This document shows positions 51,753 to 59,102 of a stretch of DNA of 64,000 bases, piece by piece. Source of the stretch: Chromobacterium phragmitis (GTDB taxonomy: Bacteria; Pseudomonadota; Gammaproteobacteria; Burkholderiales; Chromobacteriaceae); the NCBI RefSeq assembly GCF_003325475.1, contig NZ_CP029495.1:1-64000 (forward strand). The letters run 5' to 3'. Each line of letters opens with the position of its first letter. Position 1 is the stretch's first letter. Made by a program: the position numbers and the translations under genes. Below the pieces are notes generated by a model that was not told the DNA's origin, searched no databases, and saw nothing but the letters and a program-made list of their open reading frames with translations.

Positions 51753-52390
51753 ACCGCTATCCGCAAGCCGACATCGACGCCGTCTACCGCGCCATCCGCG
51801 AGCGCCGCGACATGCGCCACTTCAAGCCGGACCCAGTCGATCCCCAAATCATGCAGCGGCTGCTGGAAGCCGCGCATTGCGCGCCCAGCGTGGGCTTCAT
51901 GCAACCTTGGCGCTTCATCCGCATCCGCAGCGCGGAACTGCGCCGCCAGCTGCACGCGCTGGTGGAAGAAGAACGCATCCAGACCGCCCGCGCCTTGGGC
52001 GAGCGCGAGGATGAATTCATGAAATTGAAAGTGGAAGGCGTGCTCGATTGCGGCGAAGTGCTGGTGGCCGCGCTGATGGACGGCCGCGAACGCCACGTGT
52101 TCGGCCGCCGCACGCTGCCGGAAATGGACCTGGCCTCGGTGGCCTGCGCGATCCAGAACATGTGGCTGGCGGCGCGCGCCGAGGGCCTGGGCCTGGGCTG
52201 GGTCTCCATCTTCGACCCGGGCAAGCTGGCCGCGCTGCTGGCCATGCCGGAAGGCGCGCGGCCGATCGCGATACTGTGCATCGGCCATGTCGAGGCCTTT
52301 TACAAAAAACCGATGCTGGAACTGGAGCATTGGGCCAGCCGGCAAAACCTGGCCGAGTTGATTTTCGAAGACCGCTGGCAGGAGCACTGA
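51749..52390 (+). CDS. bluB: 5,6-dimethylbenzimidazole synthase BluB
   Basis: A 213-residue flavin-destroying nitroreductase-fold enzyme that makes the lower ligand DMB from FMNH2 with O2. It has AIRERRDMRHFKPDPVD, AAHCAPSVGFMQPWRFI, and ILCIGHVEAFYKKPMLE near the end, all BluB-like. It is the last gene of the operon and needs oxygen, so the host makes its lower ligand aerobically. The ATG overlaps the cbiA stop. Confidence 0.9.
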   Translation: MNRYPQADIDAVYRAIRERRDMRHFKPDPVDPQIMQRLLEAAHCAPSVGFMQPWRFIRIRSAELRRQLHALVEEERIQTARALGEREDEFMKLKVEGVLDCGEVLVAALMDGRERHVFGRRTLPEMDLASVACAIQNMWLAARAEGLGLGWVSIFDPGKLAALLAMPEGARPIAILCIGHVEAFYKKPMLELEHWASRQNLAELIFEDRWQEH

Positions 52391-52414
52391 AATCCATCCG
52401 TCCTCCTTTCTAGA

Positions 52415-52460
52415 AATGCCATTGAATTTATTTAATAATGAACAATACTTTAATGGCATT
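52415..52460. repeat. Inverted repeat upstream of the SGNH esterase gene
   Basis: AATGCCATT (52415-52423) and AATGGCATT (52452-52460) are perfect 9-bp inverted arms 28 bp apart in an AT-rich 87-bp gap between bluB and the esterase gene. The right arm ends eighteen bases before the ATG, just ahead of the AAGGAG. It could be an operator overlapping the promoter or a leader hairpin. Confidence 0.5.
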
Positions 52461-52477
52461 TTAATAAGGAGAATGTA

Positions 52478-53572
52478 ATGATGAACACAAAATGGTTGGC
52501 TGTGCTGCTGCCTGCCATCACCATCCTGTCCGCTCAGGCTGCGGACACCTCCGCGCCGCGCTGGGCGGTGCAGGCGGAAGGCCGGCAAGTCTACCGGGCA
52601 GATGGCTGGCAGGCCACCTGGCCCGGCGTGAACTGGAGCGTGCGATTCGCCGGCAAGGCGGTGGCCGTCCGACTGAACGACTCAGTCAATTACTACGCGC
52701 TGGAGCTGGACGGCACAGCCGCGCAGACAATCGCGCCGGCGGCAGGCGAGCGCACCATCTGGCTGAGCGCGCCGGACGCCAAGCCGCATACCGCGCGGCT
52801 GTTCAAACTGACCCAGTCGCCGGACCAGGCCGGACTATTCCGCGGCTTTCTGCTTCGCGACGCGCGACCGCTGGCGCTGCCGCCCAGGCCCCGCCGGCAG
52901 ATAGAATTCATCGGCGACTCCTGGACCGTCGCCTACGGCAATCTGTCCGCCGCCCGCGAGTGCACCGAACAGCAGATCGTCGAGCGCAGCGACGCCAGCC
53001 GAAGCTTCGCCGCCTATCTGGGCAAACTTTACAGCGCGCAAATCCAGAACAACGGCATGTCCGGCATGGGCATGGTCCGCAACTGGGGCGGCAATATGCC
53101 GCAAGTGGATTACCGCAGCTACCACGCGCGCCTGCTGCAAAACCTGCCCGAAACCGCACCCGGCAACAACGCCTACCGCCGCTACGACTGGCGGCCGCAA
53201 CTGGTGGTGATCGGTTTGGGCGTCAACGACTTCGGCACCGCGGTCGGCCCTGGCGAGCCGCGCAGCCAGCAACAGCTGGCCGACGATTACGCCAAGGCCT
53301 ACCACGCTCTGATCGCCCAGTTGAAACGACGCTACGACAATCCCGCCTTCCTGCTGGCCGCCACCTATCTGTGGCCGGACGACAGGATGCGGCCGCTGGT
53401 CAGCCGCATCGCAGACGAAGAAAGAAAACAGGGCACCACGGTGGCTTACATGGACTGGCAGAATATCGAGCTCACCGGTTGCAACTGGCACCCGAATCTG
53501 GCCGACCACGCCAAGATGGCCGCGCAGATGAACAGCGCCATCCGAACGCTGGGCAATATCTGGGACAAGTAA
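52478..53572 (+). CDS. Secreted SGNH-hydrolase, CE2-like carbohydrate esterase
   Basis: A 364-residue protein with a signal peptide (MMNTKWLAVLLPAITILSAQAA), a beta-rich N-terminal domain (residues 25-130) and an SGNH hydrolase domain: RRQIEFIGDSWTVAYGN (nucleophile Ser148), NNGMSGMGMVRNW, VVIGLGVNDFGT and the C-terminal NWHPNLADH (His). The two-domain layout is that of CE2 acetyl-xylan/acetylesterases. It is expected to act on acetylated polysaccharide outside the cell. AAGGAG precedes the ATG. Confidence 0.75.
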   Translation: MMNTKWLAVLLPAITILSAQAADTSAPRWAVQAEGRQVYRADGWQATWPGVNWSVRFAGKAVAVRLNDSVNYYALELDGTAAQTIAPAAGERTIWLSAPDAKPHTARLFKLTQSPDQAGLFRGFLLRDARPLALPPRPRRQIEFIGDSWTVAYGNLSAARECTEQQIVERSDASRSFAAYLGKLYSAQIQNNGMSGMGMVRNWGGNMPQVDYRSYHARLLQNLPETAPGNNAYRRYDWRPQLVVIGLGVNDFGTAVGPGEPRSQQQLADDYAKAYHALIAQLKRRYDNPAFLLAATYLWPDDRMRPLVSRIADEERKQGTTVAYMDWQNIELTGCNWHPNLADHAKMAAQMNSAIRTLGNIWDK

Positions 53573-53582
53573 GCGGATGAAA

Positions 53583-53602
53583 GCCGCGCCGCCCGGCGCG
53601 GC
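53583..53602. terminator. GC-rich hairpin between convergent genes
   Basis: GCCGCGCC, a GCCC loop and GGCGCGGC form a perfect 8-bp stem between the convergent esterase (ends 53572) and VOC gene (ends 53607). There is no T-tract on either side, so it may only assist termination. Confidence 0.4.
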
Positions 53603-53606
53603 CCGC

Positions 53607-54032
53607 TCATGCCTCCGGCAACGGCCAGTGAGGATTCCAGGCCACTTCCCACAGATAGCCGTCAGGGTCCTGGAAATAACCGGCGTAGCCGCCCCAGAAG
53701 GTATCCCTGGCCGGTTTGACGATGGCCGCGCCGGCTCGCGCGGCCTGGGCCATCGCGTCGTCCACCGCCTCGCGCGAGGCGACGTTGTGGCCTATCGACA
53801 GTTCAGCGGCGCGGGAAGACTGGCGCGGCAAGCCGGCATCGCGCGCCAGGCTGTCGCGCGGATACAAGGCCAGTTTCAGGCCGCCTTCCAGTTCGAAAAA
53901 AGCGACCGCGCCGTATTCGAACTCGGCTCCGACGATGCCTTCGCTCGGCCACCCCAATCCATCCCGATAGAACGCCAGCGAACGCTCCAGATCGTCCACG
54001 CCCAAGGTCAGCAAAGTGATGCGAGCTTTCAT
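53607..54032 (-). CDS. VOC/glyoxalase-superfamily protein
   Basis: A 141-residue single-domain protein of two VOC beta-alpha-beta-beta-beta units: ITLLTLGVDDLERSLAFYRDGLG at the start and GGYAGYFQDPDGYLWEVAWNP at the end, with the metal-ligand Glu in LWEV. His is missing near the first strand, so metal binding is uncertain. Substrate unknown. It lies twelve bases after the enoyl-CoA hydratase gene and is probably co-transcribed with it. Confidence 0.75.
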   Translation of the reverse strand: MKARITLLTLGVDDLERSLAFYRDGLGWPSEGIVGAEFEYGAVAFFELEGGLKLALYPRDSLARDAGLPRQSSRAAELSIGHNVASREAVDDAMAQAARAGAAIVKPARDTFWGGYAGYFQDPDGYLWEVAWNPHWPLPEA

Positions 54033-54043
54033 GCCGCCTCCTT

Positions 54044-54826
54044 TCAGCGCCCCTTGAACTTGGGCGGCCGCTTGTCCAGAAACGCCCGGGTGCCGATGCG
54101 AAAATCCTCGCTTTGCGCCGCCAGGCCAAAGTAATCCGCGCCCAGGCGCGCCGACTCGTCCTCCGACAGCGACAAGCCGCGATGGATCGCCTCCCAGCTC
54201 AGCCGCACCGCCGTCGGCGACTGCGCCATGATTTCACGCAACAGCGACTCGGCCTCCGCCAGCAAATCATCGGCAGGCGCCACGCGGTTGACCAAGCCCA
54301 GCCGGCAGGCCTCCTCCGCATCGATCAGACGCCCGGTCAGCAGCATCTCCGCCGCCCGGCCCTTGCCTATCAGCCTGGGCAGCCTCGTGGTGCCGCCGAA
54401 GCCAGCCACCGCGCCTATCCTCACCTCTGGATGGCCAAAGCGAGCGTGCGGCGCGGCCAGCCGCAGCATGCAGGCCTCGGCGATCTCCAGGCCGCCGCCC
54501 AGCGCGTCGCCGTTGATCGCCGCCAGTACAGGCTTGCCCAGCGTCTCTATCCGTCCAGTGACCGCCACCGCCAGCCTGGCCAGCTCTCTCACCTCCGCCG
54601 CCGACGCCCGATTCAGGTAGCGGATGTCCGCTCCTGCTGAAAACACCTGCCCGTGGCCGGTAATGATCACCGCCCTCACCGCCTCGTCCGCCGCCGCCCA
54701 CTCCAGCGCGGCCAGCAGTTGCCGCAACAGCTGGCGGTTCATCGCGTTCAGGCAGTCCGGCCGATGCAGCTCCAGCCGCGCGATGCCGTCTTCGGCCTTG
54801 CTGCGTACCCCATCTCGTTCCAGCAT
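54044..54826 (-). CDS. Enoyl-CoA hydratase/isomerase family protein
   Basis: A 260-residue crotonase-fold protein. It has AVIITGHGQVFSAGADIRYL (first oxyanion segment), LGKPVLAAINGDALGGGLEIA (second) and a Glu in the HPEVRIGAVAGFGGTTRLPR motif, the usual hydratase arrangement. The end PPKFKGR is typical of the family. I chose the ATG at 54826 after GGAGG. Fatty-acid or amino-acid degradation is the likely setting. It is not linked to the biosynthetic operon further right. Confidence 0.8.
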   Translation of the reverse strand: MLERDGVRSKAEDGIARLELHRPDCLNAMNRQLLRQLLAALEWAAADEAVRAVIITGHGQVFSAGADIRYLNRASAAEVRELARLAVAVTGRIETLGKPVLAAINGDALGGGLEIAEACMLRLAAPHARFGHPEVRIGAVAGFGGTTRLPRLIGKGRAAEMLLTGRLIDAEEACRLGLVNRVAPADDLLAEAESLLREIMAQSPTAVRLSWEAIHRGLSLSEDESARLGADYFGLAAQSEDFRIGTRAFLDKRPPKFKGR

Positions 54827-54907
54827 CCCGCCTCCATGCCCGTTCGACGTCGCCCAGCCCGAATCGCAGGCCGGGCAGCGCACAGGTCCATCGGCTATCC
54901 CGCCTCG

Positions 54908-55285
54908 TCAATGCTTTCGCGCGCCGCGCACCCACCCTATCGACAACACATAGCGGCTGCCGCCCTCCACCCGCGTCACGCTGTGCTCGCACAAATCGGG
55001 CCGAAACAGTTTGATCCGACGGCTGGAAAACAACGGCGCCGCGCAAACGAACTCGCCGCCGGCCTTGGGCGACTTCAGAATCAGATTCAGCCGGTAATGG
55101 CGCCCCTTCCCTACCGGGTCCACGTGCGGCGGAATCGCCGAACCATCAGGGTAACGGATCAAATAACAGTCGAACGGCAGCGGCCAGCGCGCGGTCAACA
55201 ACAGCATCTTGTCGTACCCGCTGCCCTGGCGGCCGCGCCGCCAGCGCCAGGCATCGCGGCGAAGCTCGGAAATCATGGAACGCAT
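54908..55285 (-). CDS. Small 2OG-Fe(II) oxygenase-like protein
   Basis: A 125-residue protein. HVDPVGKGRHYRLNLIL gives the HxD iron motif (His-x-Asp), and CEHSVTRVEGGSRYVLSIGW supplies the distal His and a 2-oxoglutarate-binding Arg, in the order expected for this fold. It is close to the minimum size for a 2OG oxygenase domain. The substrate is unknown. Start alternatives are 55285 and 55276. Confidence 0.65.
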   Translation of the reverse strand: MRSMISELRRDAWRWRRGRQGSGYDKMLLLTARWPLPFDCYLIRYPDGSAIPPHVDPVGKGRHYRLNLILKSPKAGGEFVCAAPLFSSRRIKLFRPDLCEHSVTRVEGGSRYVLSIGWVRGARKH

Positions 55286-55356
55286 GGCATCTCTCAGGCT
55301 GAAACGGCCTGCCCTTCAAAACGATTCGAGAGTCGGATGGATGGCACAGAACTCAG

Positions 55357-55710
55357 TCATGCCTCCCCCAGCCACGCAAGCGCCTCGTCCCGGTCCCGGA
55401 ACAGGCGGGAAAAACGGCCGCGCTTCGCTTCGCGCAGATATTCGTCGAACCGCTCGCCGTAATCCCGCTCCGCATCCATCACCACCGCAGTCCGCAATCG
55501 GTAGTTCTGCAATTTCTGCAGGAATTCGCCGGCAAAGCGGCTGCTCAGCTGGAAGAATGCCTCCGGCAAAACATCGTGCGCAATCAGCAGGCGCGCGCAA
55601 TCCTCCTCGATGCAGGCGGAAATCAACTCCACTGCCGAGGACGCTTCGCTCAATCCGCCGCGCCATTCCAATACGCGGTGCCTGTTGGCGGTCAGCACTT
55701 GATGATCCAT
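55357..55710 (-). CDS. DUF4180 family protein
   Basis: A 117-residue soluble protein: SAVELISACIEEDCARLLIA, LPEAFFQLSSRFAGEFLQKL and YRLRTAVVMDAERDYGERFDEY match the DUF4180 pattern as I know it. The C-terminus GRFSRLFRDRDEALAWL is also typical. The function of the family is not established. It lies between an oxygenase-like and a membrane-protein gene on the same strand. Confidence 0.6.
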   Translation of the reverse strand: MDHQVLTANRHRVLEWRGGLSEASSAVELISACIEEDCARLLIAHDVLPEAFFQLSSRFAGEFLQKLQNYRLRTAVVMDAERDYGERFDEYLREAKRGRFSRLFRDRDEALAWLGEA

Positions 55711-55725
55711 TCCCCCCCAATCAAA

Positions 55726-56154
55726 CTAGCCAGAACGGCGCGACCGCGCCGCGGAGATTACAACCGAAGACGTAGAACCGACGATGGCGCCCGCGAAAAT
55801 CTTGGCGATATCGAGAAAACCCGCCACCAGCGCCGAACTCTTGCCTTCGCCCGGGATCGGGTCCAGAAGCGGAAACAGCAGGCCGAATGCGGCGAAAGCC
55901 AGGCATAAGGCGGCGCAAACACAGGTGAACGGCGGAAACAACTCGAAAAACCCCGCCCGCCACCGTTGGCGGCCATTCAGCGCCTCATCCAGCGCCAAGC
56001 CCAGGCTCGCGACATCCACCGGCCCGCCTCCTTCGCCTGCGATCTCCTCAGCCCGCCGCTCCACCTGGCGGCGCAGCGCCTCCATCCGCTCATCCAGCGC
56101 TTTCTCCAGGCTGATGGAGAAAACCGGCTCCGCCCTGACTACGCTTTCATTCAT
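55726..56154 (-). CDS. Membrane protein of unknown function
   Basis: A 142-residue protein with a charged coiled-coil-like N-terminal half (SLEKALDERMEALRRQVERR) and two hydrophobic helices (FTCVCAALCLAFAAFGLLFPL and ALVAGFLDIAKIFAGAIVGST). I chose the ATG at 56154, which has GGAGG six bases upstream. It resembles small inner-membrane proteins but I do not recognise a family. Confidence 0.6.
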   Translation of the reverse strand: MNESVVRAEPVFSISLEKALDERMEALRRQVERRAEEIAGEGGGPVDVASLGLALDEALNGRQRWRAGFFELFPPFTCVCAALCLAFAAFGLLFPLLDPIPGEGKSSALVAGFLDIAKIFAGAIVGSTSSVVISAARSRRSG

Positions 56155-56276
56155 GGCATGCCTCCGACCAGGTAATGTCCGAGACGGCATGATCCCGCCG
56201 CCAGATACAATCATATAGCATGGCAGTCTGTCGGCATAAGCGCTGGCGACTCTCGCCGTTCAAGCGGAACCGCGTT

Positions 56277-57026
56277 TCATGTCCAATCGAACGTCAGCAA
56301 CGCGACGCGGCTTTCAGGATGGTAGAACAACAGCGTGGTGGTTCCGCTCGCCATAAAGTCGTAGCCTGTCACGCTGGCGATGAACTCGAAGCGCTCGCCA
56401 TTCGGTCCAATCGGGACCACTGCGTCCGGATCGCTTTCGTCGACCTTCACCCCCTCGCTGTCGCACCAGTTGCCGCCCGGCGCGCCTCCGCCCAGTTGCG
56501 TCAGAATGCTCACCGGCGTTTCCGCGGCCAGATCTCGCGCCTCCGCTTCGCCGCAAAAAAGCGCCGAATGCAATACGCCGGTACGGCGGTAAATGTCACG
56601 CGTCTCCCTAAATGCGCGGTGTTGGAGCGCGTAGTGCGTCTTCAATCTGGAGCGGGCGGCAATCCATTCCTCATCCGCCATGTTTTCCAGCATGAAGAAC
56701 CGAAAATCTCCCAGCAGCTGGTAATGGCCGGACTCGGTCAGCCGGAAAGCCAGCCAGTTCGGCGCCAAGTATTCATTGTGGTAATCCGGGCTGCACTCGC
56801 CGACATAGCCATCCAGCGGCTCCACAGGCAGCACCATGTGTATCCAGCCTTCCCAGGCGGGATTGACCGCTGACAACGCCACGGACACGCAAGGCAGCAA
56901 GTGTTTGGCGTGACGCTCGACCGGATCGGCGAACACTTGTTCTGGCTCGGGGAAAACGCGTAGATACGGCCGGGCGGTCTTGATATTCTCTTGCATGAGA
57001 CAGGCATTTCGAGTCAAGGTGGCCAT
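56277..57026 (-). CDS. Uncharacterised soluble protein
   Basis: A 249-residue protein without signal peptide or membrane segments, rich in aromatic residues: PAWEGWIHMVLPVEPLDGYV, LGDFRFFMLENMADEEW, LGGGAPGGNWCDSEG and ASVTGYDFMASGTTTLLFYH. The C-terminus seems to be a beta-sheet domain. I do not recognise a family. The ATG at 57026 follows GGAA; an internal ATG lies at 56996. It probably forms its own unit or follows the DUF1289 gene. Confidence 0.55.
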   Translation of the reverse strand: MATLTRNACLMQENIKTARPYLRVFPEPEQVFADPVERHAKHLLPCVSVALSAVNPAWEGWIHMVLPVEPLDGYVGECSPDYHNEYLAPNWLAFRLTESGHYQLLGDFRFFMLENMADEEWIAARSRLKTHYALQHRAFRETRDIYRRTGVLHSALFCGEAEARDLAAETPVSILTQLGGGAPGGNWCDSEGVKVDESDPDAVVPIGPNGERFEFIASVTGYDFMASGTTTLLFYHPESRVALLTFDWT

Positions 57027-57068
57027 TCTATCATTCCATAAACATCAGCCCAGACGCCGCTTCGCCCT

Positions 57069-57410
57069 TCATCCCTCCTCGGCGCCCAACCTCTTTTGCA
57101 GACAAACTGGGCACAGGCAGTCGCTGTTCGCCTTTCCCGGCGACAATTCAAGCGGCAAGTCTGCACACCAGCAACCGCCCGCCTCGCCGCCTGCGCCGCA
57201 AGTGAAGCCATTTCCGCATTGCGGACAGGTCTTGACCTGCACTGGCAAAGGCAAGGCCATCAGCCTCCGCCACACTTTTTCCTTCTGCTGCTTGCCATAA
57301 CGGGACCAACCCGCGATCTCCTCCAGCGTGCGGCGGCAACCGACACAGACTTGCCCGCTGTCGTCCAGGCGGCATATGCCGATGCAAGGCGAGATTTCAG
57401 TTTTCGCCAT
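57069..57410 (-). CDS. DUF1289 plus cysteine-rich CWC protein
   Basis: A 113-residue protein in two parts. Residues 5-55 match DUF1289 (SPCIGICRLDDSGQVCVGCRRTLEEI and GWSRYG, with the Cys pattern CxxxC then CxxC). Residues 60-105 match the cysteine-rich CWC type (CPQCGNGFTCGAGG, CWCADLP, CLCPVCLQKR). Up to a dozen Cys residues suggest a zinc or iron site. Function is unknown. It follows the terminator of the biosynthetic operon. Confidence 0.75.
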   Translation of the reverse strand: MAKTEISPCIGICRLDDSGQVCVGCRRTLEEIAGWSRYGKQQKEKVWRRLMALPLPVQVKTCPQCGNGFTCGAGGEAGGCWCADLPLELSPGKANSDCLCPVCLQKRLGAEEG

Positions 57411-57484
57411 CCTTGTTACCGTTGGTTCTGTTCATACCCGCATGCTATCTCTTCTCCTTGAGGCTGTCGAAATCCGAATATGGC

Positions 57485-57504
57485 AAAACGGGGCTCTCGC
57501 CCCG
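57485..57504 (-). terminator. Intrinsic terminator of the right-hand biosynthetic operon
   Basis: On the minus strand CGGGGC, a GAGA tetraloop, GCCCCG and TTTT form a compact terminator, twenty bases after the DUF3995 stop at 57525. It likely closes the operon that begins with the ketosynthase gene. Confidence 0.7.
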
Positions 57505-57524
57505 ACGCTGCGCAGGCTTCGGCG

Positions 57525-57938
57525 CTACCACGCGAGATAGAACAGCCCCGCGGCCAACATCAGACACAAGGGGGAATAAAAACGCGTGTCGTTGCGAGCG
57601 AAGCGGCTGCCCTTGACTCGTTTGAAAAGGCCGACATAGCGGAACTCGCCGATTCCTCTCAACAGCATGCCGGCGCCCAAGGCAAGCAGGCCCCATTTCA
57701 ATACGCGCGCCAACCAGCCGATCTCCGGGAAAAACCGTCCGCCATGCAGCGCGATCGCCGCGGCGGCCGCGGCGAGCATCACGGCGATGATGGCGGTCCC
57801 GGCCGCAGATGGCTGAAACAGCTTGCGGCCATCCACCTCCGGAATGGCGGCGGACAATCCCGCCCGCCCTCCGAACGCCCAATAAAAATGCATCGCGCTG
57901 ATCAACGCGAATGCCAGACACAGCGCAAGACTCAGCAT
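57525..57938 (-). CDS. DUF3995 family membrane protein
   Basis: A 137-residue protein with four hydrophobic helices and the pattern SAMHFYWAFGGRAGLSAAIPE near the start, then GTAIIAVMLAAAAAAIALHG, VLKWGLLALGAGMLLRGIGEFRYVGLF and a C-terminal helix, matching DUF3995. A conserved RFARNDTRFYSPLCL lies before the last helix. It is the last gene of the operon, twelve bases after the ferredoxin gene. Function unknown. Confidence 0.7.
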   Translation of the reverse strand: MLSLALCLAFALISAMHFYWAFGGRAGLSAAIPEVDGRKLFQPSAAGTAIIAVMLAAAAAAIALHGGRFFPEIGWLARVLKWGLLALGAGMLLRGIGEFRYVGLFKRVKGSRFARNDTRFYSPLCLMLAAGLFYLAW

Positions 57939-57950
57939 GCTTTGGCTCCA

Positions 57951-58289
57951 TCAGACGGTTTCGGGATAATCCTCCAGGTACTGCAGCTTGTCCGGCCTCC
58001 CCCGCCAGGCTTCGGCTTCCGGCAAGGCCGGCTTGCTCTTGATGATATTGGGCCAACGTTGCGCCAGGTCGGCATTGAGCGCGATCATGCCGTGCTCGCG
58101 TGCCGGCACCGCCTTGTCCTCCCGGATGGCGTCGATCGGACATTCCGGCACGCACAGGCCGCAGTCGATGCAGTCATCGGGATTGATGGCCAGCATGTTG
58201 GGCCCTTCGTGAAAGCTGTCGGTCGGGCAGACATCCACGCAATCCGAATGCTTACAGCCTATGCAGTCGCTTAAAACAACATAAGTCAT
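57951..58289 (-). CDS. fdxA: 7Fe/8S-type ferredoxin FdxA
   Basis: A 112-residue bacterial ferredoxin of the [3Fe-4S][4Fe-4S] type: TYVVLSDCIGCKHSDCVDVC at the N-terminus and CIDCGLCVPECPID in the middle, then a C-terminal tail WPNIIKSKPALPEAEAWRG characteristic of FdxA. It is the sixth to seventh gene in the operon, 42 bases after the ketoreductase. It may deliver electrons to the diiron oxygenase or be a housekeeping carrier caught in the operon. Confidence 0.85.
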   Translation of the reverse strand: MTYVVLSDCIGCKHSDCVDVCPTDSFHEGPNMLAINPDDCIDCGLCVPECPIDAIREDKAVPAREHGMIALNADLAQRWPNIIKSKPALPEAEAWRGRPDKLQYLEDYPETV

Positions 58290-58331
58290 GATGTTCTCCT
58301 GTCAGCGCGGCATTGCCGCGCCATATCCGCC

Positions 58332-59078
58332 TCAGCTGCTGAGTCCGCCATCCATCACGATGGTTTGCCCGGTAATGTATGCTGCCGCATCGGACAGTAA
58401 ATACCTCGCCAGACCGGCCACCTCTCCCACCGTGCCCAGGCGACGCAATGGAATGTTTTTCTCCAGCTGCTGGCGGGCCTTCTCCGGAATCCCATCCGCC
58501 ATGTCCGTGTCGATCAAGCCCGGCGCGATCGCATTGACGCGGATTTTGAAACGGGCGGTCTCCAGCGCCAAGGTTCGGGCCAACCCCGCCATGGCCGCTT
58601 TGGTCGCCGCGTAGTTGGCTTGTCCCATATTGCCCTTGACCGCCGTGACGGAAGACATCAACAGCACCGCGCCCCGTTTTTCGCCGCACATGGCCGGCAG
58701 GAACGCCTGCGTGACATGGAACACCGCGTCCAGATTGGCGGATATCACGTCGCGCCATGACGCCAGCGGCATGGACATCATGAGGCCGTCCCGAGTCACG
58801 CCGGCGTTGTTGATGACTGCATGCGGCGCGCCGAAACGCTCCAGGCACTGCGTCGCCAAACGCTTCGCGGCTTCCGGATCGCTGCCGTCGCACTGCACCG
58901 CATAAGCTTCTCCGCCCATTCGGAGGACCGCCTCCTCCACCGCGCGCGCCTGCTCCGCATTGCTCTTGTAGGTGAAAACCACCCGGTAGTCCTTCGCCAG
59001 CTCCAACACCAGGCCCTTGCCGATGCCTCGGCTGCCGCCGGTCACCAACACCCAGGGTTGCATGATTTCGTCTTGCAT
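58332..59078 (-). CDS. FabG-like 3-ketoacyl reductase
   Basis: A 248-residue short-chain dehydrogenase: WVLVTGGSRGIGKGLVLELA (NADPH site), HAVINNAGVTRDGLMM, the catalytic SSVTAVKGNMGQANYAATKA with Ser-Tyr-Lys and RVNAIAPGLIDTDM. It is closest to FabG of type II fatty acid synthesis. The start at 59078 has AAGGAG five bases upstream. In context it should reduce 3-ketoacyl-ACP made by the ketosynthase of the same operon. Confidence 0.85.
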   Translation of the reverse strand: MQDEIMQPWVLVTGGSRGIGKGLVLELAKDYRVVFTYKSNAEQARAVEEAVLRMGGEAYAVQCDGSDPEAAKRLATQCLERFGAPHAVINNAGVTRDGLMMSMPLASWRDVISANLDAVFHVTQAFLPAMCGEKRGAVLLMSSVTAVKGNMGQANYAATKAAMAGLARTLALETARFKIRVNAIAPGLIDTDMADGIPEKARQQLEKNIPLRRLGTVGEVAGLARYLLSDAAAYITGQTIVMDGGLSS

Positions 59079-59102
59079 TGCCGCTCCTTCCATTGATGTC
59101 GT

